From Lacinutrix sp. (GTDB lineage: Bacteria; Bacteroidota; Bacteroidia; Flavobacteriales; Flavobacteriaceae), in assembly GCF_029238095.1 (NCBI RefSeq), contig NZ_JAQWGS010000025.1, positions 1 to 64,000 on the forward strand: a DNA stretch of 64,000 nt, in the 5' to 3' direction. This document shows, piece after piece, positions 52,055-61,772 of this stretch. The notes below the pieces were generated by a model. The model was not told the DNA's origin, did no database searches, and worked only from the letters and a program-made list of their open reading frames with translations. A program made the translations under genes and the position numbers. The number at the start of each line of letters is the position of its first letter. The first letter of the stretch is position 1.

Positions 52055-52745
52055 TTACTTTATTTGAAATAATTGATAAAGATATTCGATTTCTTTAAAA
52101 ACTATTTCATCGAAAAATGAATCTTCTTCATTTGAAATAATTTCATAGGCAAAAGTTTGGCCATTTTGAAACATTTCTTTGTTGAACGGATTGTTACTTT
52201 CTTGAAAAACTCATGTGGATTTACAATCTACTTTCCAAATAATATTTGAAATTGATTAGCTTATTCGATTTCTCTTTCTTTTCTATATACTTGTCTTTTG
52301 AAATGTTTATAAATGTAGTATATAGAGTATATGTAGATGGTTTTTGAGTTAAATAGTAAAATTCACCAGTTTTAAGTCATCACAAACAATGTTATTTTGC
52401 CTATCCTTTTATTTTTCTAATGCACCACTTTGAAAATTATCTATTGACAATTATTAAGTGTTCTAGTAGCAATTTTATTACAAAATTCATCAATTTGAGA
52501 TTGAGAAAGACTTTTAGTATTGTAATAATTTCTTATTTCTTTTTTATAATTATTGAGTATTTTAGTATATCAAGACTTTAATTAATATGCACTCTTTAAT
52601 TTTTTTACTCTCAATACATTTACACATTTTAAGTGACAAATCATTTAACAAATCTCATGCTTCTTTACTATTTATAAATGTATTTATAATTAAAACACTA
52701 ATCAGTTTGTTATAACTTTTACCTTTTTTATGGAGCACATAGCAT
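52055..52745 (-). pseudogene. heavily degraded gene of unknown function
   Basis: Read on the minus strand, protein-like sequence runs through several frames. The 5' piece contains KKGKSYNKLISVLIINTFI, an in-frame TGA, then DLLNDLSLKMCKCIESKK. The next frame gives NNYKKEIRNYYNTKSLSQSQ and IDEFCNKIATRTLNNCQ before a TAG at 52441-52443. The next gives GEFYYLTQKPSTYTLYTTF and the piece INISKDKYIEKKEKSNK, ending at 52221-52223. The last frame gives ESNNPFNKEMFQNGQTFAYE through VFKEIEYLYQLFQIK, ending at 52055-52057, after TGA at 52211-52213 and TAA at 52256-52258. At least three frame changes and several stops mean an old loss. The family is not recognised. Confidence 0.75.
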
Positions 52746-52766
52746 TATAATGGTCTGTTTTTTTTG

Positions 52767-54539
52767 TTATTGACGATAAATATTATCATAAAGCTCTTGA
52801 TAAATCTCTTTAATAACTTTACGTTTCATTTTCATGGTAGGTGTAAGGTGTCCACCATCAATAGTCCAAACTTCTGGAGTGAGTTCGAAACGTTTTATTT
52901 GTTCCCACTTTCCAAATTTCTTGTTACAGGTATCTACTTCACGTTGAATGCGATCTATAACTTCCTGAGCGTTTGCGATTTCTTGACCAGATTTACCAAT
53001 ATTTTTTTTCTTTCTATCTATCCATTCTTGAATAAACTCGAAGTTGGGTTGAATAATTGCGGCTGGCATTTTTTCGCCTTCACCAACGACCATAACTTGT
53101 TCTATAAATCTGGATTGTTTTAATTCGTTTTCTAGAAGCGTTGGAATAACATATTTTCCGCCAGAGGTTTTAAACATTTCTTTTTTTCTTCCTGTAATTT
53201 TAAGAAATCCATCTTTATCTACTTCTCCTTTGTCTCCCGTGTGAAAATACTCTCCAGTCATAACAATTGCCGTTTTTTCTGGATCTTTATAATAACCCAT
53301 CATAACGTTTCGTCCTTTTATTAGGATTTCGCCATCTTCTGCAATTTTTACTTCTACACCATTAATTGGTTTACCAACTGTTCCAATTTTAAAATGGTGG
53401 TCTTTGTACATTTCTACAGAGACTACTGGTGATGTTTCTGTTAAACCATAACCTTGCATGACTTGCATTCCAGCAGCACAAAAAATTCTTGATAATCTAG
53501 GTTGTAAAGGTGCAGATCCAGAAACCATCGTGGTAAGTTCTCCTCCTAATGCATCTCTCCATTTACTAAAAATTAATTTATTGGCTATTTTTAGTTTAAA
53601 TTCATACCAAGCACCATTTTTACCATAAGGTTCCCAAGTTTCACCAAGAGCAATTGCCCAATGAAATAATTGACTTTTTATTCCTGATAATTCTGATCCT
53701 TTTGCATAAATTTTATCGTAAACTTTTTCTAAGAGTCTTGGCACAACACTCATTAAATTTGGTTTTATTTCTTTAGCATTTTCACCGATTTTGTCTATGC
53801 CTTCTGCATAATAAATAGAAACTCCAGCATGTTGGTATATATAAATGAGTACACGTTCGAAAATATGGCAAATAGGAAGAAAACTTAAAACTTTTGGATC
53901 TTTATTTCCCAGTGGTAAACGTGGAATACTATTTAAAACATTGCTAGTAATATTGTCATGAGATAACATAACACCTTTAGGTTTTCCTGTTGTTCCTGAT
54001 GTATATATAATGGTTGCTAACTCCTCTGGTTTTACATTATCTTTTCTTGCTTCAACCTCTGTTTGTGTACTGGTATCTTTTCCGAGTTCAAATAATTCCG
54101 AATAGTTTTTACAGCCTGCAATAGAATCAAAACTGTATACTTCTTTAAGTTGCGTATTTGCTTTTATCTTATTGACTTTTTTTAGTACTTCTTCATCACT
54201 TACAAAACAATACGTAGAACCACTATGGTTTAAAACATACTCGTAATCTTCTGAACAAATTGTAGGATAAATAGGAACATTTTGAGCACCTACTTGAAGT
54301 ATTCCTATATCTACTATATTCCATTCTGTTCTATTGGTCGAAGAAATAATAGCAATTTTATCGTTTTTTTGAACACCCATTTTTAACAATGCACGACTTA
54401 CAGCATTGGCTTTATCTACATACTCTTGCGAAGACATTGGTGTCCATTCACCATTATATTTGGTAACTAGAGCAGCTTTTAAATTGTATTTTTCTAACTG
54501 ATATTGAGGAAAATCGAAAAGGCGTGTAATTTCTGTCAT
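52767..54539 (-). CDS. long-chain fatty acid-CoA ligase (AMP-forming)
   Basis: A 590-residue ANL-superfamily enzyme that activates fatty acids to acyl-CoA with ATP. The P-loop-like motif is IYTSGTTGKPKGVMLSH at about 176-192, the adenine motif GYGLTETSPV is at about 355-364, and GEYFHTGDKGEVDKDGFLKITGRKKEMFKTSGGKY covers the hinge and catalytic Lys region. Length and motifs fit the long-chain ligases. It is monocistronic with its own promoter and sits 0.9 kb from the beta-oxidation operon it feeds. Confidence 0.94.
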   Translation of the reverse strand: MTEITRLFDFPQYQLEKYNLKAALVTKYNGEWTPMSSQEYVDKANAVSRALLKMGVQKNDKIAIISSTNRTEWNIVDIGILQVGAQNVPIYPTICSEDYEYVLNHSGSTYCFVSDEEVLKKVNKIKANTQLKEVYSFDSIAGCKNYSELFELGKDTSTQTEVEARKDNVKPEELATIIYTSGTTGKPKGVMLSHDNITSNVLNSIPRLPLGNKDPKVLSFLPICHIFERVLIYIYQHAGVSIYYAEGIDKIGENAKEIKPNLMSVVPRLLEKVYDKIYAKGSELSGIKSQLFHWAIALGETWEPYGKNGAWYEFKLKIANKLIFSKWRDALGGELTTMVSGSAPLQPRLSRIFCAAGMQVMQGYGLTETSPVVSVEMYKDHHFKIGTVGKPINGVEVKIAEDGEILIKGRNVMMGYYKDPEKTAIVMTGEYFHTGDKGEVDKDGFLKITGRKKEMFKTSGGKYVIPTLLENELKQSRFIEQVMVVGEGEKMPAAIIQPNFEFIQEWIDRKKKNIGKSGQEIANAQEVIDRIQREVDTCNKKFGKWEQIKRFELTPEVWTIDGGHLTPTMKMKRKVIKEIYQELYDNIYRQ

Positions 54540-54566
54540 GCTTTTATATAGTAGTTATAAGTATTG

Positions 54567-54596
54567 CAAAGTAAGGATTTTTAATTCTATTTCAAA
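54567..54596 (-). promoter_or_regulatory. candidate promoter of the fatty acid-CoA ligase gene
   Basis: On the minus strand TTTG is followed after 18 bases by TTACTTTG, a 7-of-8 match to TAnnTTTG. It lies just after the terminator of purL, 28 bases before the ligase start. Confidence 0.5.
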
Positions 54597-54604
54597 CACC
54601 AACA

Positions 54605-54638
54605 AAAAAAAGGAGCTGATAAGTTTAGCTCCTTTTTT
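54605..54638. terminator. terminator of purL
   Basis: AGGAGCT (54611-54617) pairs with AGCTCCT (54627-54633), extended by A/T pairs, with a 9-base loop and T run on the minus strand. It separates purL from the ligase gene. Confidence 0.88.
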
Positions 54639-54706
54639 AATTTCAAGTAGTAAGATTTTATATTTGCTATGTATACTTAATAATATTTAGCTATTTACTT
54701 TCTGTA

Positions 54707-57700
54707 TTAAAAGTTTTCTATCCACAATCTTGCATTCACAAAAGCTTCTAACCAAGGTGACACCTCATCTTTTCTTCCATTTGGATAGTTTGCCCAATTC
54801 CATTGAAAGGTAGAACGTTCTATATGCGGCATAGTTACTAGATGTCTTCCAGTTTTATCGCACAACATAGCTGTATTAAAAACTGATCCATTTGGGTTAT
54901 TTGGATACCCTTTATAACCATATTTTGCAACAATGTTATAATGGTCTTCTGTTTTTGGTAGGTTAAATTTACCTTCACCATGAGAAATCCAAACGCCTAA
55001 GGTCGTACCTTCTAAAGTTGATAACATTACTGAGTTATTTTTTTGAACAGCTACTGATGTAAATGAACTTTCGTGTTTTTTAGAGTCGTTATGAATCATT
55101 TTTCCATGCACATCATGTTCTGGGTTTATAAGGTCTAGTTCCATAAATAATTGACAACCATTACAAATACCAACAGATAAAGTGTCTTCACGATTAAAGA
55201 AGTCGTTAATAACCTTGTTAGCCTTTTCATTGTATTTTATTGCTCCTGCCCAACCTTTTGCAGATCCTAAAACATCAGAGTTTGAAAAACCACCTACAGC
55301 TCCTAAAAACTGAATATCTTTTAAATCTTCACGACCAGAAATTAAATCGGTCATGTGTACATCTTTAACATCAAAACCTGCTAAATACATAGCATTTGCC
55401 ATTTCTCGTTCAGAATTAGATCCTTTTTCTCTTAAAATGGCAGCTTTTGGTCTAGGTTTACTAGCATCTAATACTGGCAGTTTTCCAGTAAAGTGCTTAG
55501 GGAATGTATATTTTAATGGTTGATTTTTATAATTATTGTAACGTGCTTCGGCTAGGTTATTCGCTGTTTGTTTTTGATCTAATAAAAAAGACGTTTTATA
55601 CCACACATCACGTAAACGCGATATTGTCATGGTAAATACTTCAGTATAATTTATAATACTTAACGTATCACTCTCAGAAACTTTTCCTAAGTTAAAGAAT
55701 TCAATGTTTGCTTCAGAGAGTATTGTTTCAATAGAAGCATCTTTAGCTTGAAAAACAATTCCTGTATTTTCAGAAAATAATACTTTAAATGAATCCTTTT
55801 CAGCTAAAGCAGTAATATCTAGCTCAGCACCAAGATTAGTATCTGCAAAGCAAAGTTCTAGTAAAGTAGTAATTAATCCACCAGAAGCTACATCATGTCC
55901 TGCAACTATTTGCTCCTCTTTTATTAATTGCTGAATAGTATTAAACACGTTTTTTACAAAAGCTGGATTTTTAACATTTGGCGCATCGTTTCCAATTGTA
56001 TTTAATATTTGTGAGAATGAACTACCTCCTAATTTAAAATGGTCTTGAGAGATGTTTATATAATAAATATCGCCTCCATTTTTCTGTAAAACAGGTTCAA
56101 TAACTTTAGAAATAGCATTACAATTTGCAGCTGCAGAAATAACAACAGTTCCTGGAGAAATAACCTCTTCGTTAGGATATTTTTGTTTCATAGACAACGA
56201 ATCTTTTCCTGTTGGAACATTGATTCCTAAATCTATTGCATATTCTGAAATAGCTTGTACAGCCTCATATAATCTAGTATCTTCACCTTCATTTTTACAA
56301 GGCCACATCCAGTTTGCAGATAATGATACAGAATACAACCCATCTTTTAAAGGCGCCCAAATAATATTTGTTAATGCTTCGGTAATACTATTGCGACTTC
56401 CTGCAACAGGATTAATTAATCCAGAAATAGGAGAGTGGCCAATAGACGTTGCAATACCTTCTTTTCCTTTATAATCTAATGCCATTACACCAACATTATT
56501 AAGTGGTATCTGTAGTGGTCCAACGCATTGTTGCTTTGCTACTTTTCCACCTACACAACGGTCTACTTTATTAGTTAACCAATCTTTACAAGCAACAGCT
56601 TCTAGTTGTAATACTTGATCTAAATAGTTGTAAAATTTCTCTGGATTGTAGTCTATATTACCATAATTTCTAGCTACAGTAACATCATTCATAATTGTTT
56701 TTGGCGAACTCCCAAACATATCTTCTAAAGCTAAATCCATAGGTTTATCTCCTTTGGTTTTAGACTCGAAAGTAAAACGGTTGTTTCCTGTTACATCACC
56801 AACTGTATACATTGGCGAACGCTCGCGTTCTGCAATTTTACTTAAAGTATCTAAATGTTTTTCGGCAATAACTAATCCCATACGTTCTTGAGATTCGTTA
56901 CCAATAATTTCTTTTGCAGAAAGCGTAGGATCTCCAACTGGAAGTTTATCTAAATCTATTATTCCACCAGTATCTTCTACCAACTCAGACAAGCAATTTA
57001 AATGTCCACCAGCACCATGATCGTGAATAGACACAATAAAATTCTCTTTGCTTTCCACCATGCCTCGAACAGCATTTGCAGCACGCTTTTGCATTTCTGG
57101 ATTAGAACGCTGTACTGCATTAAGTTCTATTCCAGAGGCAAATTCACCTGTATCTGCACTTGAAACTGCTGCTCCACCCATTCCAATACGATAATTTTCT
57201 CCTCCAAGAATAACAATTTTATCGCCAACCTGAGGTGTGTCTTTTAGTGCTTGATCTGCTTTGCCATAACCAATACCTCCAGCTTGCATAATAACTTTGT
57301 CGAAACCTAGTTTTCTGGCATCGTGTTCGTGTTCAAACGTTAAAACCGAACCACAAATTAATGGCTGACCAAACTTGTTCCCAAAGTCTGATGCTCCATT
57401 ACTGGCTTTAATTAATATATCTACAGGTGTTTGGTACAACCAGTCGCGCGCTTCCATTTTTTGTTCCCAAGGTCTATTCTCTTCTAAACGAGAATAAGAG
57501 GTCATGTAAACTGCTGTTCCTGCTAAAGGTAAAGAGCCTTTTCCTCCAGCTAATCTGTCTCTAATTTCTCCACCAGAACCAGTTGCTGCGCCATTAAATG
57601 GTTCTACTGTTGTTGGGAAATTGTGTGTTTCTGCTTTTAATGAGATAACAGATTGGTAATCTTCAGTTTGGTAAAAATCTGGTTTATCTGCTGTTTTAGG

Positions 57701-58369
57701 AGCAAACTGCTCTACTTTTGGGCCTTTTATAAAAGCTACATTATCTTTATATGCCGAAACAATATCGTTAGGATATTGTTTTGATGTTTCTTTAATTAAT
57801 TTAAAAAGCGATGTTGGTTTTTCTACGCCATCGATTATAAAAGTTCCGTTAAAGATTTTATGACGACAATGTTCTGAATTAACTTGAGAGAAACCAAAGA
57901 CTTCAGAGTCTGTTAATGGTCTTTTAATTTTTTTTGCTACACTTTCTAAGTATTTAACTTCTTCCTCACTTAATGCTAAACCTTCTTGCGTGTTAAAAGC
58001 TGCAATATCTTTTATATTTAAAATAGGTTCTGGTTTAATAGCTATGGTAAACGCTTGTTGGTTTAAGCTATTATATTTTTCATAAATCATAGGATCGAAA
58101 TCTTTAAAATCTATGGTACAAGCTTCAAATTCTTCAATTCTAATAATGCCTTCTATTCCCATGTTTTGGGTAATTTCAACCGCATTTGTACTCCAAGGCG
58201 TAATCATTGCAGCACGAGGACCAATAAAAAAAGCGTCTAGTGACGCTACATTTATTTTTGGTTGGTCTCCAAAGAGCCATGTCAGTTTTGAAATGGTTTC
58301 AGTTGATAATTCTTTTGTTGCTTGAACAGCAAAAAGTTTACTGTTTTGGTTTCCGAAGAAATGAATCAT
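54707..58369 (-). CDS. purL: phosphoribosylformylglycinamidine synthase
   Basis: A 1220-residue large-form PurL that makes FGAM from FGAR, glutamine and ATP in purine synthesis. N-terminal domain, then the linker, then AIRS-like ATP-binding halves with SLKAETHNFPTTVEPFNGAATGSGGEIRD, DHGAGGHLNCLSELVED, NVPTGKDSLSMKQK, and C-terminal glutaminase with the nucleophile Cys in GICNGCQ (about residue 1069) and its His in WISHGEGKF. The longest open frame starts 12 codons further upstream; I use the ATG at 58367-58369 (MIHFFGNQ) because that is the usual start of the family. Terminators on both sides, so monocistronic. Confidence 0.97.
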   Translation of the reverse strand: MIHFFGNQNSKLFAVQATKELSTETISKLTWLFGDQPKINVASLDAFFIGPRAAMITPWSTNAVEITQNMGIEGIIRIEEFEACTIDFKDFDPMIYEKYNSLNQQAFTIAIKPEPILNIKDIAAFNTQEGLALSEEEVKYLESVAKKIKRPLTDSEVFGFSQVNSEHCRHKIFNGTFIIDGVEKPTSLFKLIKETSKQYPNDIVSAYKDNVAFIKGPKVEQFAPKTADKPDFYQTEDYQSVISLKAETHNFPTTVEPFNGAATGSGGEIRDRLAGGKGSLPLAGTAVYMTSYSRLEENRPWEQKMEARDWLYQTPVDILIKASNGASDFGNKFGQPLICGSVLTFEHEHDARKLGFDKVIMQAGGIGYGKADQALKDTPQVGDKIVILGGENYRIGMGGAAVSSADTGEFASGIELNAVQRSNPEMQKRAANAVRGMVESKENFIVSIHDHGAGGHLNCLSELVEDTGGIIDLDKLPVGDPTLSAKEIIGNESQERMGLVIAEKHLDTLSKIAERERSPMYTVGDVTGNNRFTFESKTKGDKPMDLALEDMFGSSPKTIMNDVTVARNYGNIDYNPEKFYNYLDQVLQLEAVACKDWLTNKVDRCVGGKVAKQQCVGPLQIPLNNVGVMALDYKGKEGIATSIGHSPISGLINPVAGSRNSITEALTNIIWAPLKDGLYSVSLSANWMWPCKNEGEDTRLYEAVQAISEYAIDLGINVPTGKDSLSMKQKYPNEEVISPGTVVISAAANCNAISKVIEPVLQKNGGDIYYINISQDHFKLGGSSFSQILNTIGNDAPNVKNPAFVKNVFNTIQQLIKEEQIVAGHDVASGGLITTLLELCFADTNLGAELDITALAEKDSFKVLFSENTGIVFQAKDASIETILSEANIEFFNLGKVSESDTLSIINYTEVFTMTISRLRDVWYKTSFLLDQKQTANNLAEARYNNYKNQPLKYTFPKHFTGKLPVLDASKPRPKAAILREKGSNSEREMANAMYLAGFDVKDVHMTDLISGREDLKDIQFLGAVGGFSNSDVLGSAKGWAGAIKYNEKANKVINDFFNREDTLSVGICNGCQLFMELDLINPEHDVHGKMIHNDSKKHESSFTSVAVQKNNSVMLSTLEGTTLGVWISHGEGKFNLPKTEDHYNIVAKYGYKGYPNNPNGSVFNTAMLCDKTGRHLVTMPHIERSTFQWNWANYPNGRKDEVSPWLEAFVNARLWIENF

Positions 58370-58475
58370 TTTATAGAAGTTTGAAGTTAATTTTAATACG
58401 CACAAATTTAAGTTTTTTACTTAGATTACTTTATAAAAAACGCACATTAATTTTTGAGTTATCCACTAACTTTTA

Positions 58476-58517
58476 AACATAAAAAAGCGACTCTATTTAG
58501 AGTCGCTTTTTTATGTT
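58476..58517. terminator. strong bidirectional terminator between endonuclease gene and purL
   Basis: A perfect 19-base stem (58476-58494 with 58499-58517) with a 4-base loop; core AAAAAAGCGACTCT. It lies downstream of the minus-strand secreted-endonuclease gene. Confidence 0.93.
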
Positions 58518-58537
58518 AATACAAATTTTTTAAAAAA

Positions 58538-60400
58538 TTATTGCTTAATTATTTTCTTTGAAGTAATTCCAGCTTCATTTTGAAGTCTTAAAATGTAAAC
58601 ACCTTTGTATAAAGACGAAACATTTAATTTGTTATGGTTAGTTGTAATTTTTCCTTCTAATATTTTTTTACCCAAAACATTATAGATTTCAAAACTTGTA
58701 TTTTGTTTAACCTCAACTGTTAATTGATTTCCTTTAACTGGGTTAGGATAAATTTTAAAGCTATTGATTTCTAGTTCTGGGACACTTAATGTTTGGCTAT
58801 GAGTTCCTAGACCAGAGCACGTGTCTTGAGCTAAAACATTCCACTGACTACTATCAAAAGTAGTAGTTGGACTGGTTATAGTTGGTTGTCTTACTAAAGT
58901 AACATTTTGCGCAAAATTAGTAGAGTTTCCTTCTTCTCCAATAATATCTATTAATACATCATTTTTAAAAAGTCCTATTGCATCATTACCATTAAATCCA
59001 GTTATTGTATTATTTACAAAGTCTTGTTGAGCTTGACAAGCAGAAGAAAGTCCGCTGTTAGCTATTACGTAAACATCGCCATCTGCTATTGTAGCATTAA
59101 CCGGAAAACTTACAGGACTACCAAACGCATTACCGTTTGATGCTAATTTTAAAGTGTAATTTGTTAATGAAATAGCGTTTCCAGTAAAGTTAGCAATTTC
59201 AAGTGCTTTGTTTGTGCTTCCACCTTCAACATATTCTGATAAAAATAATTCGTTTGAACCTCCACCAGAACCAGTATTTGTTGTCGTTTCACAATCTTGA
59301 TTACTTTGATTTGATGTGTTGCCTGCAGCATCTTTTGCTAAAACAGTAAAGCAATAGTTGGTGTTAGCCGTTAAACCTGTTACTAAATAATTATTTGTAG
59401 TAGAGTTGTAAGATAATGTTCCATTTTGAAAAATGTCATAACTAGTTACACCAACATTATCTGTTGCTGCTAACCAAGTTAAGTTTATTGAGGTGTCTGT
59501 TGGGTTATTAGCAACTAAATTTGATGGATCTGTGGGATTTGTGTTATCAGGAGAAGGATTCCAAATTAAATTAGCATAGGTTGGATTATCAACAAACGGA
59601 TTACGGTTTCCTTGTACTATATAAGAAGCATTATTACGGTCAATTTCAAATTGAGAAGGAGGATTTGCATTGTGCCAATCTAGCATGGTGTTTATAAACC
59701 AAGTTTCATAAAACTGGTTGCTTGTTCCGTTCAACGGATTGTATTGTGTAGTGTGTGAGCTCCATCCAGAATCATTCCAATTATCTTCATATCTAACTGC
59801 AAAATATAACATCGCACGTGCAACATAACCTTTAAATTCATCAATAGGTTCAAAGCATCGTCCTGTGTAACCATAGTTGTTTCCAGTTCCCCATTTAGAA
59901 CCATTACTATATGATGTATTAGTACTTGAAACAACACCAAAAGGATAATTGCTACGACCATTATTAACAAAACCATCTGTTGGAATTACATGATGAATGT
60001 CTGATACCATCGGTAAGTTATCTGCATTATTAAAAAAACCTTGTGGAAACAAATGCTCTCTATTATAACATTGTCCTTCTGCATTGTAACTACCACCACA
60101 TTGGTCTGCTCCAGAGTGGTTGTAATTAAAACTATCTGTTGTGCTTGGTTTTTCTGTATAAATGTCTAAAACAGTTCCATCGTTTTCATAATAAATATCG
60201 GTATCTGTGTTTGCATATTCATTATATAAATTATCGTAACTATTACTATTCCAGTTATGACCATTAGTTATAATGGTTTTTAGCTGTGTTTTAAGCGTGT
60301 AACCACTCCCAGTAGCAGTATTATAATAACCAGCAGGAATTTGGGCAAATACCGAAATACTGATTAACAGAACAGATAAAGTAAAGTAAAATTGTTTCAT
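58538..60400 (-). CDS. T9SS-secreted endonuclease I family protein
   Basis: A 620-residue secreted protein. Signal peptide (MKQFYFTLSVLLISISVFAQ). An endonuclease I (EndA/NucM, His-Me finger) domain covers about 80-275, with YNREHLFPQGFF and the IHHVIPTDGFVNNGRSNYPFG block. It is followed by a fibronectin type III domain (about 290-372, PTDPSNLVANNPTDTSINLTW), a lamin-tail-like domain (about 384-540) and a T9SS type A C-terminal tail (from about 548, SFKIYPNPVKGNQLTV...GVYILRLQ). It is likely exported through the type 9 system to degrade extracellular DNA or RNA. Confidence 0.93.
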   Translation of the reverse strand: MKQFYFTLSVLLISISVFAQIPAGYYNTATGSGYTLKTQLKTIITNGHNWNSNSYDNLYNEYANTDTDIYYENDGTVLDIYTEKPSTTDSFNYNHSGADQCGGSYNAEGQCYNREHLFPQGFFNNADNLPMVSDIHHVIPTDGFVNNGRSNYPFGVVSSTNTSYSNGSKWGTGNNYGYTGRCFEPIDEFKGYVARAMLYFAVRYEDNWNDSGWSSHTTQYNPLNGTSNQFYETWFINTMLDWHNANPPSQFEIDRNNASYIVQGNRNPFVDNPTYANLIWNPSPDNTNPTDPSNLVANNPTDTSINLTWLAATDNVGVTSYDIFQNGTLSYNSTTNNYLVTGLTANTNYCFTVLAKDAAGNTSNQSNQDCETTTNTGSGGGSNELFLSEYVEGGSTNKALEIANFTGNAISLTNYTLKLASNGNAFGSPVSFPVNATIADGDVYVIANSGLSSACQAQQDFVNNTITGFNGNDAIGLFKNDVLIDIIGEEGNSTNFAQNVTLVRQPTITSPTTTFDSSQWNVLAQDTCSGLGTHSQTLSVPELEINSFKIYPNPVKGNQLTVEVKQNTSFEIYNVLGKKILEGKITTNHNKLNVSSLYKGVYILRLQNEAGITSKKIIKQ

Positions 60401-60408
60401 TGTAGGAG

Positions 60409-61632
60409 TTAATTTGTTTTTTGAGATTTTTCTAAAAGCGCCATATAGAATCCATCAAAACCAGATTGATGAGATAATATTTTTTTGTCTTTTACAAAGG
60501 TAAATTCTTTTCCGTTTTCTGATGCTAAAAATTTTTCAACTTGCTGGTTGTTTTCAGAAGGAAGAATTGAGCAAGTAGCATAAACTAATTTGCCTCCAGG
60601 CGCTACCATTTTAGAATAGGAGTTTAATATTTCAATTTGTGTTTTTTTGATTTTCTCAATAAATTCTGGTTGCATTTTCCATTTTGCATCAGGATTTCGT
60701 CTTAAAACGCCTAGTCCAGAGCATGGTGCGTCTATTAAAACGCGGTCTGCTTTGTTGTATAATTTTTTAATAGGTTTGGTAGAATCTATTACTCGCATTT
60801 CTATGTTATGCGCACCAGCACGTTTTGCACGACGTTTTAATTCCTTTAATTTATTTTCATAAATATCCATAGCAATTACTTGGCCTTTGTTTTCCATTAA
60901 GGCAGCAATATGAAGCGTTTTTCCACCTGCACCTGCACAAGTATCAACAACTTTCATTCCGCTTTTTATATCAAGAAATTCTGCAACTAATTGAGAAGAG
61001 GCGTCTTGTACTTCAAACCAACCATTTTTAAAAGCATCTGTAGTAAATACGTTACCACGTTCTACTAACTTTAAAGCGTCTGGATAGCCTTTTATTTCCT
61101 CAGTTTCAATATCTAAATCAAATAATTCTGCTTTTAATTTTTCTTTTGTTGTTTTAAGCGTATTTACTCTTAAAATAACTTCTGCTTGTTCGTTAAGTGC
61201 TGTTGCTTCTTTATTCCAAACTTTTTCACCAAGCTCTTTTAAAATAAGCTCATCCATCCAATCTGGAAAAGACTCTTTTATTTTTCTAATTTTAGACAAT
61301 TCATCAAAACGTCCTTTTATTTTTCTTGTTGGTGTGCCTTCAAAGTATTTCCAATCTGGTAGTGTTATCCCTTTTAAGGTTGCCCAAACTGCAAATAAGC
61401 GCCAAATATCGTCACGAGAAAAAGGTTCTTTTACATTTGCTATTTCTGCATATAAGCGTTTCCAACGTACAATATCATAAGTCGTTTCGGCTACAAAACC
61501 ACGATCTCTACTTCCCCAACGTTTATCTCGCTTTAGGAGTTGTTGTACTACTTTATCTGCATAGTTGCCTTCGTTAAAAATTAGTAATAATCCATCAACA
61601 GTGGCAAAGCATAAATTTCTATGTAATCTCAT
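60409..61632 (-). CDS. RsmB/NOP family rRNA methyltransferase
   Basis: A 407-residue SAM-dependent RNA m5C methyltransferase. The N-terminal RNA-binding part precedes the Rossmann fold with VVDTCAGAGGKTLHIAAL. The catalytic Cys motifs are DAPCSGLGVLRRNPD and ATCSILPSENNQQ. The frame continues two codons upstream to a TTG; the ATG at 61630-61632 is a better start. It is 8 bases upstream of the secreted endonuclease gene in the minus-strand order, so co-transcription is possible but the jobs are unrelated. Target rRNA position unknown. Confidence 0.92.
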   Translation of the reverse strand: MRLHRNLCFATVDGLLLIFNEGNYADKVVQQLLKRDKRWGSRDRGFVAETTYDIVRWKRLYAEIANVKEPFSRDDIWRLFAVWATLKGITLPDWKYFEGTPTRKIKGRFDELSKIRKIKESFPDWMDELILKELGEKVWNKEATALNEQAEVILRVNTLKTTKEKLKAELFDLDIETEEIKGYPDALKLVERGNVFTTDAFKNGWFEVQDASSQLVAEFLDIKSGMKVVDTCAGAGGKTLHIAALMENKGQVIAMDIYENKLKELKRRAKRAGAHNIEMRVIDSTKPIKKLYNKADRVLIDAPCSGLGVLRRNPDAKWKMQPEFIEKIKKTQIEILNSYSKMVAPGGKLVYATCSILPSENNQQVEKFLASENGKEFTFVKDKKILSHQSGFDGFYMALLEKSQKTN

Positions 61633-61772
61633 TTTCAATATTTAGTTGAATTAGAAATCAAGTTGTTATGATTGATAATTCAGCGTGCAAATGTACGTTA
61701 AATTGTTTGTTTTTTTAATAGATTATCTGTTTATTCATATAGCTTTTTTACTTTTATAGAAATTTGAAAATT

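Larger units (their letters stand above)
51850..52766. other. region without intact gene between marR and fadD
   Basis: Right part: degraded pseudogene at 52055-52745. Left part: the marR promoter and palindrome, with about 145 bases (51910-52054) of AT-rich sequence in which I see nothing more. Confidence 0.7.

Noticed and set aside
52764-53123. 119-codon plus-strand open frame over the 3' end of the fatty acid-CoA ligase gene
   Set aside because: Antisense to well-conserved ANL motifs; composition is Phe/Leu/Asn-rich as expected from a complementary strand.
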